The position numbers and the translations under genes were made by a program. Source: Microplitis mediator (taxonomy: Eukaryota > Arthropoda > Insecta > Hymenoptera > Braconidae). From it: 64,000 bases of DNA. Where the stretch lies: contig NC_079977.1 of NCBI RefSeq assembly GCF_029852145.1, forward strand, positions 3,557,879 through 3,621,878, given 5' to 3'. Below, one piece after another: positions 11,216-22,830 of the stretch. Under the pieces are notes generated by a model. That model was not told the origin of the DNA. It did no database searches and saw nothing but the letters and a program-made list of their open reading frames with translations. Each line of letters opens with the position of its first letter. Position 1 is the first letter of the stretch.

Positions 11216-13411
11216 ATAGTAAAAAAATTTTGACCTCAAGAAAAATTTTGTATTACGAATTAAAAACAAAAATTTTCTAGGACAAGAAAGAAATAAATTT
11301 CGTTTTTTTTTTTCAATTCATAATTCAAAATATTTCTTGCGCCAAGAAATATTTTTTTCTCGTATATGTAAATATAAGTAAAATTAAAAATATAATGCAG
11401 GTAATAAAAATGTCGTCATTACGTATATATAAATAAATTTTATTAAGTTTACTATTTACAGGTATAATAAATTATCCAACAGAAAAGTGTTTTTCAGTGT
11501 AAAAGAAAATAAAATAAAGATACTGTCTCATCGGGGCGGTCGTAAATACCGATTTCTCTTTTTACGGCACTCCCGCACATAGTGTCACCTTGAGTGACAC
11601 CGCTCTATTCACAATGTATTTTATATATTCCCATTATATTTCTATACTAACGAGATTAAGTGAGTATTGTATGTCGGACTTGTACCTCATTTACATGCTA
11701 ATCCTCGAGTGCTACAGTTATATGGATATACATCCACACAAATTCAACACACATGTATTATATAGACATACGAGGATCATGTGGTAATTCAGCTACCTGC
11801 ATATCCGGGATTTATACAGTCTATACATCTTGTTGTGTATATAGAGAAGTACCCAATGCTCACCTACTGTGTAGATTCCCGCTGCGTTAGTTCCAAGAAA
11901 GGTATTTTTAAAAATATATACAAACGTTTAATAATATACCGACGTAAAAATATAATGGCGTATTAGGGTCAACATAATAACAGTAAACGAGAACAATTTT
12001 TTACCCAAAATTGCATTATTAATTATGAAGGTTGACTAAAATATTATAAAATTTATCTTAGATTTAAATATAATAGTAGTTTTTAATTTCGAGTTTTGAA
12101 TATTTTTAATTTTCAAAAGAAAAATATTTTTGACTTCATCGGATACTAAGGAAGTCAAGTTTGCCAAAAGAAAGTCAAAACCAAATGTGTTTCTCATCCA
12201 TTTTTGATTTTTTCTTGGTTAACTTGACCTACTTAGTATCCATTTAAGTCAAAAACGACAAATTTGACTCGATTTTGGCTTCACTGATTTAAAATTAAGT
12301 GCTGAAAGTCAAATTTCACTTGATTTAGGCTTCGTTGATTCAAATTTTTCAAAAATGGTCAATCTAGGTTATGACCCGGGTAGCCATAGTAATTTTCGCA
12401 TGTGTTTATTTCAATTTCCGTAAGGTGGCCAACGTGGTCCGGCTTTACTGTGTTATGACATCACAACATTTTAAACAAGAATAATTTGTCTATGTAGTTA
12501 AGATTTCATTGTTGTGTCTGTTATTTTATAATTAATGATTTGTAATTTATAATAATTTATTTATAATTCATGACGCAATGATATTAATGTATATAATTAA
12601 TATGTTGTCAACAATTTTATAGCCGTAGGTATGTAATTTGCAGATTATTCATCAAGGTTTATATTATCACTTAGATAATAATTATAAATTTAAACCGCAC
12701 TGGGAGTTGACTTTTACTCTTATTTTATACACACACACACACACATATATACAGGAATGTATATATAGTCAGACATATATAATATGCCGTTTGTGTATTG
12801 GTCCCTGCGGGTGTTATAAGAGACAGGAAGGTTAAAGGGTGCTTGGGTGTCGTTAAGATAACGCAGCCTTGCTCACCGATAACCGACGTGCAAGGAAATT
12901 CTCTTTATTAAATACAGCCTTTATCCGACAGCACGTCTCTTCTTTTTCTTTCCTCCGTCATTTTTTTATTCTTATTCTTAGTAAAAAGATATGGCTGACA
13001 TGAATATCTTTCGCTCGCTTGCTGTTCTTCCCGGTATGATCTGATGAAATTCAAAAGCGTTAACTTTCAACAACTTTTAGCAAAGTATACATTAATGTTA
13101 TGCATATTATTTTGTATATATTGTGTTTACTTTATCATTGTCTTCAAAAATTCACATCTACATACTTAAATACGAAAGCTTTCATAATATTTACAAAAAA
13201 TATTGGAAAATAAAAAAATGCACACCTCAATCGCTCATTATAATTTTAATTTTTTCTTTTAGTTTAATTTTTATTATTTGAATTTCCCGCCTTTCTTTTA
13301 GATGTCGCTTTCCTTTTTTAAAGATGTAAGATACACGCTAGCATCATGCGTCGTGCTTGGGGTGTGCAATACATATTATACAAAATTTTGAACACAGACC
13401 TTAATATATAT
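11216..13411. other. Intergenic: small hairpins and microsatellites
   Basis: It contains a local inverted pair around TTTTGTATTACGAATTAAAA and TCAATTCATAATTCAAAATA (11240-11335), the imperfect hairpin at 12132-12255 and an (AC)n run at 12730. No gene. Confidence 0.55.
12132..12255. repeat. Imperfect hairpin repeat around GGATACTAAG
   Basis: GACTTCATCGGATACTAAGG, then AGTCAAG, on the left pairs imperfectly with CTTGACCTACTTAGTATCCA, then TTAAGTC, on the right. Further GTCAAA words follow to about 12360. It is likely a decayed short element. Confidence 0.4.
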
Positions 13412-14115
13412 GGGGCATTCCACGCCAAATCGACCACTTTTGAACCCGACCCCTTTAGATTTGGCTGAAAATTTTTTCTCTTTTTCTACCCCACCAAAAA
13501 TGTTTCTCATAATTTTTTCAAATTTTTTCACCCAACCAAAAAAAAGTTATAAATTTTTGAAAAAAATGGCTTTTTTTATTGTAAATAGCTATAAATTTTT
13601 CAAAATTTAACTGATAGGGACGTTTTTTTTTTCAAAATTTTTGTTTTTTAATGTTTACCATTTTTGATTTTTTTTTTTTTATATAAAACTTTGATATTTT
13701 CTACAAATTCTCAAATTTTTTTAAAGTGATGTTCTTTCGATTTATATTTTTTTTTCCAATTGGAAAAAATCAAAAATGGTAAACATCGAAAAATTTTTGA
13801 TTTTTTCCAAAAATCTACAAAAAAACAATGAAGATAGGTTGCAATAAATTTTTTTGTATTTTTTTTCGAAAAGCACATTTAAAAACAAAAATTTTGAAAA
13901 AGAAACGTCCCAATTAGTCAAATTTTGAAAAAGTTATAGCTATTTACAATAAAAAAAAGCCATTTTTGTCAAAAATTTATAACTTTTTTTTGGTTGGGTG
14001 AAAAAATTTGAAAAATTATGAGAAACGTTATTGGTGGGGTAGAAAAAGAGAAAAATTTTCAGCCAAATCTAAATGGGTCGGGTTCAAATGTGGTCGATTT
14101 CGCGTGGAATGCCCC
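13412..14115. mobile_element. 704-bp foldback element with ends GGGGCATTCCACG
   Basis: The two halves are long inverted repeats. The left half starts GGGGCATTCCACGC, and the right half ends with its complement, GCGTGGAATGCCCC. The match continues through CGACCAC-TTTGAACCCGACCC and into the A/T-rich centre near 13765. An ATAT sits on each side (13408-13411 and 14116-14119), a possible target duplication. The only frame inside, 13410-13610, is low-complexity and not a gene. It is a MITE-type non-autonomous DNA transposon of unknown superfamily; transcribed, it would form one large hairpin. Confidence 0.85.
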
Positions 14116-15650
14116 ATATACAAGTATTGAGCATATATTTTGATTAATAACAAATTTAATGAGTACAAAGTAACGTTATTTTTATTAATAATTCATTAGA
14201 ATTTATTTTTATTATATATTATTACAATAAACAACTGTTAGCCAATACCATTGCACAACTATAGGTTTCTCAAAGCAATTTATTAAAATAAATAATATAT
14301 GCGCCACATACGGCTATAAAAATGTTATTTCCCAATTTAATTGAGAATCTTAAATTACAGTCATCAAATGACTACTGATTACTGTCTTTACTACCCTCCT
14401 TATAATTATCATAATTATTACCATACGTAATATTTCTTCCCTTAAATCTTCTATTGTATAGATCCAGTGTTCAGCCATTAATCATTTGTTTTGTTCAAGT
14501 GAATAGCTGAAAAGAATAGTAGGCGTAAGCGTGGGCGGGCGAAGTGCAAACTGTCACGCTGACACAGAGTCCTGTGGTGTGTGCACCTGGAAGGCATTAC
14601 ATTTATATAGTATATTTATATGTGGATACAGGAAGTAAGAGCTGTTTAGTGTATACTTAGTTTACAAAGTACCAGTTTACAAATTGTATAAAAAAAAAAA
14701 AACACAATATGAAAAAGACGACAGGATACTTCTGTGCGGTCAGTTAATGAGACATCCGTCTCTCCTGATATATCCTTGATGTCTGTAGAAAACAGTCCCT
14801 TCGACTTTCTTACATTAACAGCTGTCCTTTTATATTGTCGTAGTATGCCTTCGTCCTAAATAAAATAGCAGGCGTATGAACATCAAACGTAACATCAGTT
14901 CAATTCTTTACATTTTGCTCTTTCTGAAAAGTCCCTCTTTGGTACAATTCATGAGTTATGTCCCACTATGTATCTAGTTATATCTTTTTTTTTGTTGCCT
15001 ATTATCTAGTAGTGAAGATAAAGAAAAAGAGAATTGAGAATTGTCTGTTGTATCGTGTGTCAGGGTGTGCCGCAAAAAATTCAACAAAAGACTCCTATTT
15101 CTCATGTTGCGAAATGTCTGATGTCTAGTTGGCGTCAAATGATAAAGATCGTAATCTTATTGAATTTCCTTGGTGAAAATACGTTTGGAAGCATAAGCTT
15201 ATTGCGCTGCTGACAAACTCATAGATGTTAAAAAGTGTCGACAGGTAAAACAGGCTTTGCATCGCTGTGCATCACTTTACTTGAGGTCGCAATGCTGTCA
15301 CTCTCGTCTACGTCTTTACTTATGTCACTAAAATGTCACGTCGTAATCGTGTCTTGTATAATCCCAGCTCAAACTTTGACATCCATTATCTGGATTAATT
15401 GCATTTGAGAGTATTTTCTTAATCCTTTTGATGCTGACGGTAATGTATTTAGATTATTTTATTAAATGGACTTTGTTATTAGCATGCTAATGACTTTTAG
15501 GATAAAAGCGGTTTTAAAACACTTGTATCCTATGAGACAGACAGTTCTGTATCTGTCATGTAAACTTAAGTTTCTGTTAAGTAAATAAGTAATGATGCAG
15601 AAACTTAATTTTTAAGAAATTCTAAAGTAATCTTATGAACGTCGCATAGC
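14116..15650. other. Intergenic: unique sequence
   Basis: A short G+C-richer patch around GTGGGCGGGCGAAGTG (14530-14590) is the only compositional feature, with a 13-bp poly-A at 14690. No reading frame worth noting. Confidence 0.55.
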
Positions 15651-16016
15651 CCCGAGTCGAAATTTAGAGCCTATATAGACCTCTTTATCCCGAAATAGAT
15701 CTGATTGAGAGCCCCGGAGTCTCTAAGCTTCGATTTTGAACCTTCAAGTCCGGCAATATTAGTTCCGTAATAAATTTCGATTAATATTATTATTATCACA
15801 ACAACATAGGGCTCAGAGGTTCAAAATAGGACCTATTTTTAATTTTCATCAGATTCTATATTGAACTCTAAAGTGCTGAAAACAGAAATTTTGTAGCACT
15901 TCAGGGACCAAAATCGGATCTAATTTAACATGGAAATAGACTCTATTTTGAGCCTCCAAGTCCGAAATAGATCCGACTTTAGAAGGTTCAAAATGGGCTC
16001 TAAATTTTGACTCGGG
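15651..16016. mobile_element. CCCGAGTCGAAATT-ended MITE (366 bp)
   Basis: The left end CCCGAGTCGAAATTTAGAGC and right end GCTCTAAATTTTGACTCGGG form inverted termini. AGC lies on each side (15648-15650 and 16017-16019), a possible 3-bp duplication. The interior is a set of diverged direct and inverted repeats of a GAAATAGATCCGA-type motif, suggesting the element grew by internal duplication. No reading frame. Confidence 0.78.
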
Positions 16017-16213
16017 AGCTTACATCACTTTTTTTGTTGAGCAGAGGTGGCACTTCTTTGTTACGTTAACGTGAAAGTGTACTGATTATCAATCAAAACG
16101 GTTGGAAATGCGCACCCTAAAGAATATTCCCGTACATCCCTTTGGAATAATCAGAGTCATTAGGAGGTTTCATTAGGTCACCAGTCTGGGGTTAAATTCA
16201 AAACTGGTGGGAC

Positions 16214-16335
16214 ATCCAAAAGTTCCCATAGGATCTACTCCAACGGGTCAAAAATTGCATAGAAACCAATAGAAGTCTATTAGTTTCCATGTGGGTTTTG
16301 ACCCATTCGAGTGGTTTCTATGGGAAATTTTGGAT
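16214..16335. repeat. 122-bp hairpin repeat
   Basis: The left arm ATCCAAAAGTTCCCATAG, then GGGTCAAAA, pairs with the right arm TTTTGACCC, then CTATGGGAAATTTTGGAT. The loop holds a smaller inverted pair, GAAACCAATAGA-TCTATTAGTTTC. It is probably a short MITE; no target duplication is obvious. Confidence 0.6.
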
Positions 16336-16933
16336 AGGGGAAGGAATTGATCAATTTTTGTTTGAATAAAATAATTTGAACTAAAAAAATGCGTGTATTT
16401 ATTATTTAACCTGAGATTTTTCTGAGTACTTGAGTACTCGCGTTACCTCTTCAGTTTATTTCATAGATATTATCTTAATTTAAAATTGAATATATTATTT
16501 AGTAGACATTTGAAAAAAATATTTGCACATATCTTTATTCATTTTATGTTTTTGCATACATGCCAACACAGATTTTCCTGAAAATAATCTTTATTTGATT
16601 TTTTCATTATTCATAGTTCAACACAGGACGATATTCAGACCATGGCATTTTTCCACAGCTGCGTGTATAAATTTCTCGGGTTGACGAGCCGTTGGGCTAT
16701 TGAAAATGTTACCCACGCTCGAACGTGGTACTAAAAAATTTGTGACTATAGCCATATCGATACTCATGCTTCTATCACGGTATGTATATATATGTACAAA
16801 TGTGGGAGGTATGAGAGTTAGAGAGGAGTGAGATAGGACTGAAAGAGAAAAAGATAGAATGAAATTGCCGCTTGGTTGGACAAATTTATAGCTTACAGTA
16901 TGTACGCTCTCGCGGTCTCGACTCACAGATAAC

Positions 16934-17122
16934 ATGGGCTTCGGTATCGCTTTGGCAAAAGTAATGATCCTGTTTACAGTTATCGCCGGTGTGTCGGAAA
17001 GATACCGATTGAGTTACTGGGACCGCGCAGAAGCGGCTGCAATGGACATGATCTGGTTGAGAATCCTGTTATATCCTTCTGGAATCCCAACCACATTTAT
17101 AAAAACATTCGTAAACATATAA
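16934..17122 (+). CDS. Candidate small secreted or membrane peptide (62 aa), unverified
   Basis: The ATG at 16934 has a favourable context (AACATGG). The product opens with a hydrophobic stretch, MGFGIALAKVMILFTVIAG, like a signal peptide, followed by a polar segment containing SERYRLSYWDRAEAAAMDM, and stops at 17120-17122. The codons are more G+C-rich than the flanks. No family is recognised. A 105-codon frame also runs on the opposite strand just to the left (16618-16935). Without conservation or transcript data this could be chance; it is listed because its composition differs from the surrounding DNA. Confidence 0.2.
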   Translation: MGFGIALAKVMILFTVIAGVSERYRLSYWDRAEAAAMDMIWLRILLYPSGIPTTFIKTFVNI

Positions 17123-17379
17123 ATTGTAATAATACTATTTTATGTTATTATAGAGACTAAAAATGATCGATTCCAAGGTTAATTTTTGAAATATATAATT
17201 ACTTATTTCAGAAGTATATATTTTCCCAGCATTCTATTCAAATATTATGATTCTAACCAATTCAACTTTATGAGAACATATCTTTTCAAAAATTGTTTTC
17301 CGGTTCTAAAGGAATAATCTTATCATATTATTACAATTTGTCCAGAAAAAATTGGTGTTATATCACCGTTTATAGTCTT

Positions 17380-17463
17380 CATGGCAACGGTTGCTATGGG
17401 AAATGTTGTCATGGCAACGGTTGCTATGGGAAATGTTGTCATGGAAACGGTTGCTATGGAGAT
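17380..17463 (+). promoter_or_regulatory. Tandem 30-bp repeat containing RFX X-box-like palindromes
   Basis: Units start at 17380, 17410 and 17440. Each contains CATGGCAACGGTTGCTATGG or a one-base variant. The junctions create GTTGTCATGGCAAC (17405-17418) and GTTGTCATGGAAAC (17435-17448), which fit the RFX X-box consensus of two half-sites, GTTGYC and RGNAAC, around two bases. Near matches GTTGCTATGGGAAA start at 17390 and 17420. Binding is inferred from the motif only. The overlapping 63-codon frame gives a CCHGNGCYGK-type repeat that is almost surely incidental. Confidence 0.55.
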
Positions 17464-20208
17464 GGTTGGTCATGTTTCGGCTAATAAGGGCAATAGGCAT
17501 CCATGATGAATATTTTTAATAACAACTTTTTCATAAGCGGAGCATAGAAGGTAGGTATCAAAAGTAAAAAATTAATTCCAAACCGTACTCCGAGGACTTA
17601 GGATCATAAATAAGTTGATATTTAATTACTATTTAGCGCAACGTTTCAGAATTTATTATTCCTTCTTCAGGCGTCTGTGGAAACAATACAAATAAAAGTA
17701 ATAACATATACCTAGATATATCACGTATCAACCATGTCAAAATCTAGTGCTTGTTTTGTCGTTCCCATACTAGTCTACTGATTTAGTCAAAATATAACAG
17801 ATCTTGAATTACTTACTAAAACTAGCTCCAACACAACAGTCACCTGCCAGATGAGTGTCAACAATCAGCCATTTTGTCTCCTAAAACATATGACAAATTC
17901 TTGTCAGGATCGGAATCATTTTTTAAGTAAAAAATTAACTTTATAGCAGTAGTTTATAATTTTGATATTAATGGATTAAAAATGATCGTTGTTCAATTTC
18001 AATATATTGTTTTTAGTTATAAAAATAGAACGAAAAATTGAAGCTTTAAAAATTTTCGGTTTGTTGGTAAAAAAAAAAGAAATCTAAATAAAAAAATTTA
18101 AATTTAAATTTAATGATCACAAGAGGTAAAAAGTAATGGGCGCCAAAGCCTTATAGAATTTAAAAAAGTGAAAATTATAAAAAAAATACATCTATATATT
18201 ATGGTTTTATCCAGTTAATTTATAACTATATGAGTATCTATATTACTATACAACAAATAAAAACATATTTCTTCTATTTTTATTTCCATACAGCATATTA
18301 AATTTATACCAGAGTTAACTTTCATCGCAGTTGTCGATACGGACATTTGTCGAAGTGAAAGCATCAGTTTATCTCGGGAATCATCAGTCGACCGTCATAG
18401 CTGTCACCCGACTACAGAATAATTTATAAACGTGCCTATTAACGTTTATGATCGACGTTTAACATGTTGCCGCGTAGGTTGATGTATTAAGATATTTCAA
18501 TGTAACCATCTATACACACTACCATATTATAAATTTATATACTTGTATATATATACATATACATATCCAATCCATACAAGTTACGACGGTAGATGTAGTC
18601 AAGAGTACAAGCCAGAATATCGTAATTTGCATAATTATATAGGAGCCAATAAGTTTATAGTTGTGACTGAGAATTCATTAGCATTTTTTACAGGATCGTA
18701 GAATAGATAATAAGCATCAACGAGGATGAGATACGAACACAAGTAAATGCCATGCACAGCGCGGCTAAACGATCGATCGATCGATTCGACGCATAGATTA
18801 GTGTTCCTTATGAAAGATTCAAAGCTATATTATATTTTATTATTTATACATATTTATTATTATATTACTTTTTTTATTATTGCAATAAACCATACATTTA
18901 TCAACATTATTTACCCGTTAACTTTTACAAACAATAATAACAACACCATAACTTATTATTAGCTTACCACTGCGATTAAATTCATGGTGAAATTATAATT
19001 CATGTAGATACGTATCAAGGGTATATCCTAAAATGTATAAAATGAAGATTGTTAGCACGGCCATCAGACATACCGGCCGTTTTCTCGATCGTTCAGCCAA
19101 GTTATTACCCGGTAGCTAAACTTTAATGAGCCGTAGCAGTTTAGCTATCAAGTAAAACTTGCTCTAACGTCATTAATACAGATAAAATAAAAATGCCAAA
19201 AGCTTATTTATTACATATATACATACATATATATTTGTGTGAGTATATATTGTGGTATATAGAATAAATGGGTGTATAGTGTGTCGGTAAAGAGCGTTGA
19301 ACCAACCAATATATAATACCTATACTTTTCTACTCTCTAATGTAAGGGGGAGAGAATTCCTTACGGAGCGGAATATAACATGGCCGCAGAATGGGCGCGG
19401 GAGATACAACGACGACGACAACGACGAACCCCGCGACGCCGTCGCCGTTTAGATAATAACGCGCATTTTATCTCTCTCATAAAACTTAATTTATAGCCAC
19501 ATCCGAGTCTATGCTCGTACTATGTCCAACCGGAATGTAGACGCTTTGGCATATACGTATACATATACTGGTGCATTTATATGCGTATTTCTATGTATGT
19601 TCATATAAATGTCTTTATGTGTTGGGCATAAGCGAATGTGTTCTATGGGGTACGAAGGGAGGCGTGCAGAGGTCGTATGGGATGGCAATATTATCAGTGA
19701 AACTATATAGCCCCACTTTTCCTTCACGTTTCTTTTCACATATATAATGACATTACACTCAATCTTGTGTCACTGTTGTGCTGAATACTTAGGTTATGAT
19801 ATAATGAAATTAAGCCGCCATTGTTGTAGCTGTCATCTGGGACTTTTGCCGAGTTATTACGTCAAAAGGACACTTTGAATGACGTTTATTAAAATTTTAT
19901 TCGATAAAGCTTATTTGAATCAAGAGATATTGATGAGATTATTTTGAATCCGGGTTATAAATAATTTTAGAAGGCTTTAATTTAGTTTTCTTAATGGTGT
20001 TAACATATATTTGACTGAGCCAATTGATGCCACCATCAAAATTAGAATTTTCTGGATATTATTGGAGGAAATTATATTAACCGCGTGGATCACAGTCTTC
20101 GGTTTTCAAAACCAATTTATTTATGTAAATTAAGTATAGTCCGGAAGCTGTGAGTTAATGAATTTAAGAAAATTAATGAAAAAAATTGAAGAGAGAGTTT
20201 ATTTATAA
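17464..20208. other. Intergenic: unique sequence except the CpG island at 19.4 kb
   Basis: A/T-rich with short TA runs near 18540-18565 and 19215-19255. CGATCGATCGATCG at 18769-18782 is a perfect short palindrome. No supported gene. Confidence 0.55.
19370..19496. promoter_or_regulatory. CpG-dense island with an Arg-rich short reading frame
   Basis: GCGGGAGATACAACGACGAC, then CCCCGCGACGCCGTCGCCG, is a CpG cluster in A/T-rich DNA. A 38-codon frame begins at the ATG at 19380 (MAAEWAREIQRRRQRR) and ends TAG at 19496; its Arg run simply reflects the CGA/CGC repeats. A regulatory or first-exon CpG element is more likely than a peptide gene. Confidence 0.3.
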
Positions 20209-20595
20209 CCCTGATTAAACAACTGAATTCGACCGAATTAAAAATTTTAATTCTGTTATATTCTGTCAAATTCTGCAAAACAGAATTCAACTGAATTGAA
20301 AATTTGAATTTGAATTAAACAGAATAAAACCGATTTTAAAGATTTCAAATTCGTTTTAATTCAGTTTAATTCGGATTCAGAACCAGAAATTGAAGAATTA
20401 TTTTCGAATTAATCAGAATTAAACCGAATAGAATTATTTAAATTCGTTTTAATTCCGACAAATTCTGGTTTTCCTGCCGAATTAGACATGATTCATTTTT
20501 AAGTTAGGTACCGAATTAACAGAATTTATCTGCATTAAATAGAATTAAAAATTTAATTCTGTTTAATTCGATCGAATTCAGTTGTTTAATCAGGG
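20209..20595. mobile_element. 387-bp inverted-repeat element composed of GAATT/AATTC motifs
   Basis: The ends CCCTGATTAAACAACTGAAT and ATTCAGTTGTTTAATCAGGG are perfect inverted repeats. The interior is almost entirely short GAATT, AATTC and TTAATTC words in both orientations, as if built by repeated local duplication. No reading frame. The flanks show only a short AA on each side, so no firm target duplication. Confidence 0.8.
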
Positions 20596-21435
20596 AATCA
20601 TATTAAAATTAAATATTAACAATAATCGGTTTAATAATATTTTTTATCACGAATTTTTTTAAATTTTTGATTTGCATAATAAATAAAAAATGATTGTAAC
20701 TTTTTGCTAGTAAAAATTGATAAAATATATCAATATAATAACGAGCATGGTATGACGTTGTTGGCATATTTGAGTAATGTACATTTATAGCAGACTGTCG
20801 TATATTAAATTTTAAGTTTATGGACCGATATTGCCATGTAGAAATTGGCACTCGTGAGTTTCCCCAAACGCAGTGTAATAGGTTTCGCGAGCTATTCATA
20901 CTAGCAGCCCCACGATGAGAAAAAAGAAATCTTGGATAAGAATATGAGGTTATATAGAAGAGAGAGAGATGAAATAACAAAATGCCAAGGGTGAGAGGGG
21001 AAAATGAATTTGTGATAGTGAATATGAGTGAGAGAGAAGAAAAATTACAAGAGTGAAATGCGCGGAAGATACGGGACGTTATGGCTCTTGCTGGCTCGTA
21101 ACCCGCGGTCATAAAGCCACTGCGCGGTAAAATATTACTAGTCGTTGTCTCCCCGCCCACATCCATATCCGTTTCTCTATCTTAACGCCGTTACAACAAT
21201 CTATTAATGGCCCGTAGACTATAAATCAGTGTAGGTGCTCGTTTACAAAATCGAAGCCACTGTTTTTGTTCAAATAGTACTGTCATCCTGTCTAATGGCA
21301 TGTGTTATCCGCAGATCAATAGACCGTTGTTTTTTGCTCTTATCATCTGTATAACTATTTAGTATAGAAGGTAATAATAATAAACTATAACTTAACCTCA
21401 TGACCGCAGTATCAATTTCATATTTTTAGTGATAT
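20596..21435. other. Intergenic: includes a long but unsupported minus-strand frame
   Basis: A 185-codon minus-strand frame spans 20609-21166. Its first third lies in a G+C-richer patch (21050-21170) and crosses a GA-repeat-rich stretch (20950-21060); the rest is A/T-driven (Ile/Asn/Lys). No domain is recognisable, and I do not call it a gene. Confidence 0.5.
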
Positions 21436-22830
21436 CCCGTCAAAATTCGAAGCCTTGGTAGAGCCTAGAAATTCTAGGATCGAGAAAGAAAAGGACACTG
21501 AGTACTTAATTTGTATAGAAAAACATCTATATAAATCCTATAAATGTTAGTTACGGGAGAAAATGACGTTTAGTGGTTATATAGGCGTCAAAATTTGAAA
21601 TTATTAATACTTATCAGAGCCTAAACATACTGTAAAAGTTCATTTAGGCCTATGAATTCTACGCTATTTATTAGGACCTAGTAGACCTACAGTTTTAACA
21701 TATTTATTTGAACCTATCAATTTAAATTTAAAAAGTAAGATGATATTTTTCTGATATAGAATCGTTATAAGTTATTGAGTGTATAGAGTGCTAACAGGGC
21801 TTCGATAGGTTCACCAAAAAATTTTAAATTAAAGAAAATGGTAAATTAGAACTTAAGGGGGATAGCCACTGTGAAATTTAAAAAAAAAAGATTTTTTTTT
21901 TTTTTATTAAATCAAAGTGTATATGTTCAAAAATATGTATCTAAAGTTTTATATGAAAATTCCAAATATTTTTCAAGTTATAGTCATTTTTGTGACATCG
22001 CGTCAACTGACCGTTGCATCGACTAAAAACTTTAAACGCATTTTTCTCGAAACTACTTTTTTTGAACTGGTGGCATCTGTAATTTGCATAAATATGAACC
22101 GATTCGCAACTTTTTTCTTGCCATATTCGTCTATTCAGTAGCTATAGTTGCACGTAGGGGATTTTGAAAATTTTGATTTTTAAGATTTTTTAAGGCTGTT
22201 TGAATCCAAAAAAATGAGAAAAAATAACGAAAAAATTTTTAATATGTCGCCATTTTTTTTCAAATCCAAAATTTCAAAATCCCCTATGTGCAACGATAAC
22301 CACATGCATACAAATTACAACGCCGTTTGGTTTTTTTGTTTCTGATAATCCGTTTTTGAGTTAGAGATGGCACCGTGGTGGGGGAAATTTTTTTGTTGCT
22401 CCAAAAAATGCTTATAACTTTGTAACAACATGATATTTTTTAATGAAAATTCAGGAGAATTATCTTCAATGTATACTTTAGAAAACAAAAAAACCCGATC
22501 CCCAAATTCCTTTATTATTCCAGTCAAAAAAATTCCCGAAAATCACCTATTTTTTCGATCCTCACAGTGGCTATCCCCCTTAAAGGACTAATGTAGGAGT
22601 TGAGAATTGGCCATACGTAGAACACTTAGGTTTTAGTCAAAAATTTAAGAATTTATCCTACCAAATGAGAATTAATAGGTCTTAAAGAGATGTTAAATTA
22701 TGATTTTTTAGAATCCATAAGAGCTACTAAGAGTATGAAGTATGAAAAATACTTATTTAGGTCCACTTAAGAATGTCAAGTACTAAAATAGGTATATTGA
22801 GTACTTAAAGCGAAGTTAAATTTCGACGGG
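21436..22830. mobile_element. CCCGtC-ended element split by a TTAA-flanked MITE
   Basis: The left end reads CCCGTCAAAATTCGAAGCC and the right end TTAAATTTCGACGGG, an imperfect inverted pair flanked by AT. The left part carries the family core CCTAGAAATTCTAGGAT and GAGTACTTAA, also found at 46, 47.6 and 58.7 kb. The element is interrupted at 21857-22579 by a complete 723-bp MITE, so it is the older of the two. Without the insert it is about 670 bp. No coding capacity. Confidence 0.65.
21857..22579 (+). mobile_element. 723-bp TTAA-flanked MITE (piggyBac-like pattern), copy 1
   Basis: TTAA at 21853-21856 and 22580-22583 brackets a 723-bp unit. Its ends are GGGGGATAGCCACTGTGA and the exact reverse complement. 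A TTAA target with G/C-run ends is the pattern of piggyBac-type elements, inferred from the target site alone. An inner inverted repeat around GTAGGGGATTTTGAAA (22155-22295) makes a hairpin within the hairpin. The 74-codon frame at 21917-22141 is shared with copy 2 (31101-31823) but looks like conserved element sequence, not a transposase. It lies inside the older element at 21436-22830. Confidence 0.88.

Noticed and set aside
17293..17484. Cys/Gly repeat peptide (CYGKCCHGNG type)
   Set aside because: It is produced by the 30-bp DNA tandem repeat, with no start context or signal sequence; the DNA motif is the more plausible function.
20609..21166. 185-codon minus-strand reading frame, second longest in the window
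   Set aside because: Most of it is A/T-driven (Ile, Asn, Lys) or comes from a GA-repeat tract read as Ser/Leu/Phe. No domain or splice context; composition explains it.
21917..22141. 74-codon frame conserved with 31540-31767, considered as a transposase fragment
   Set aside because: The conservation comes from the two 723-bp element copies being nearly identical. The sequence is part of a non-autonomous hairpin and has no catalytic motif.
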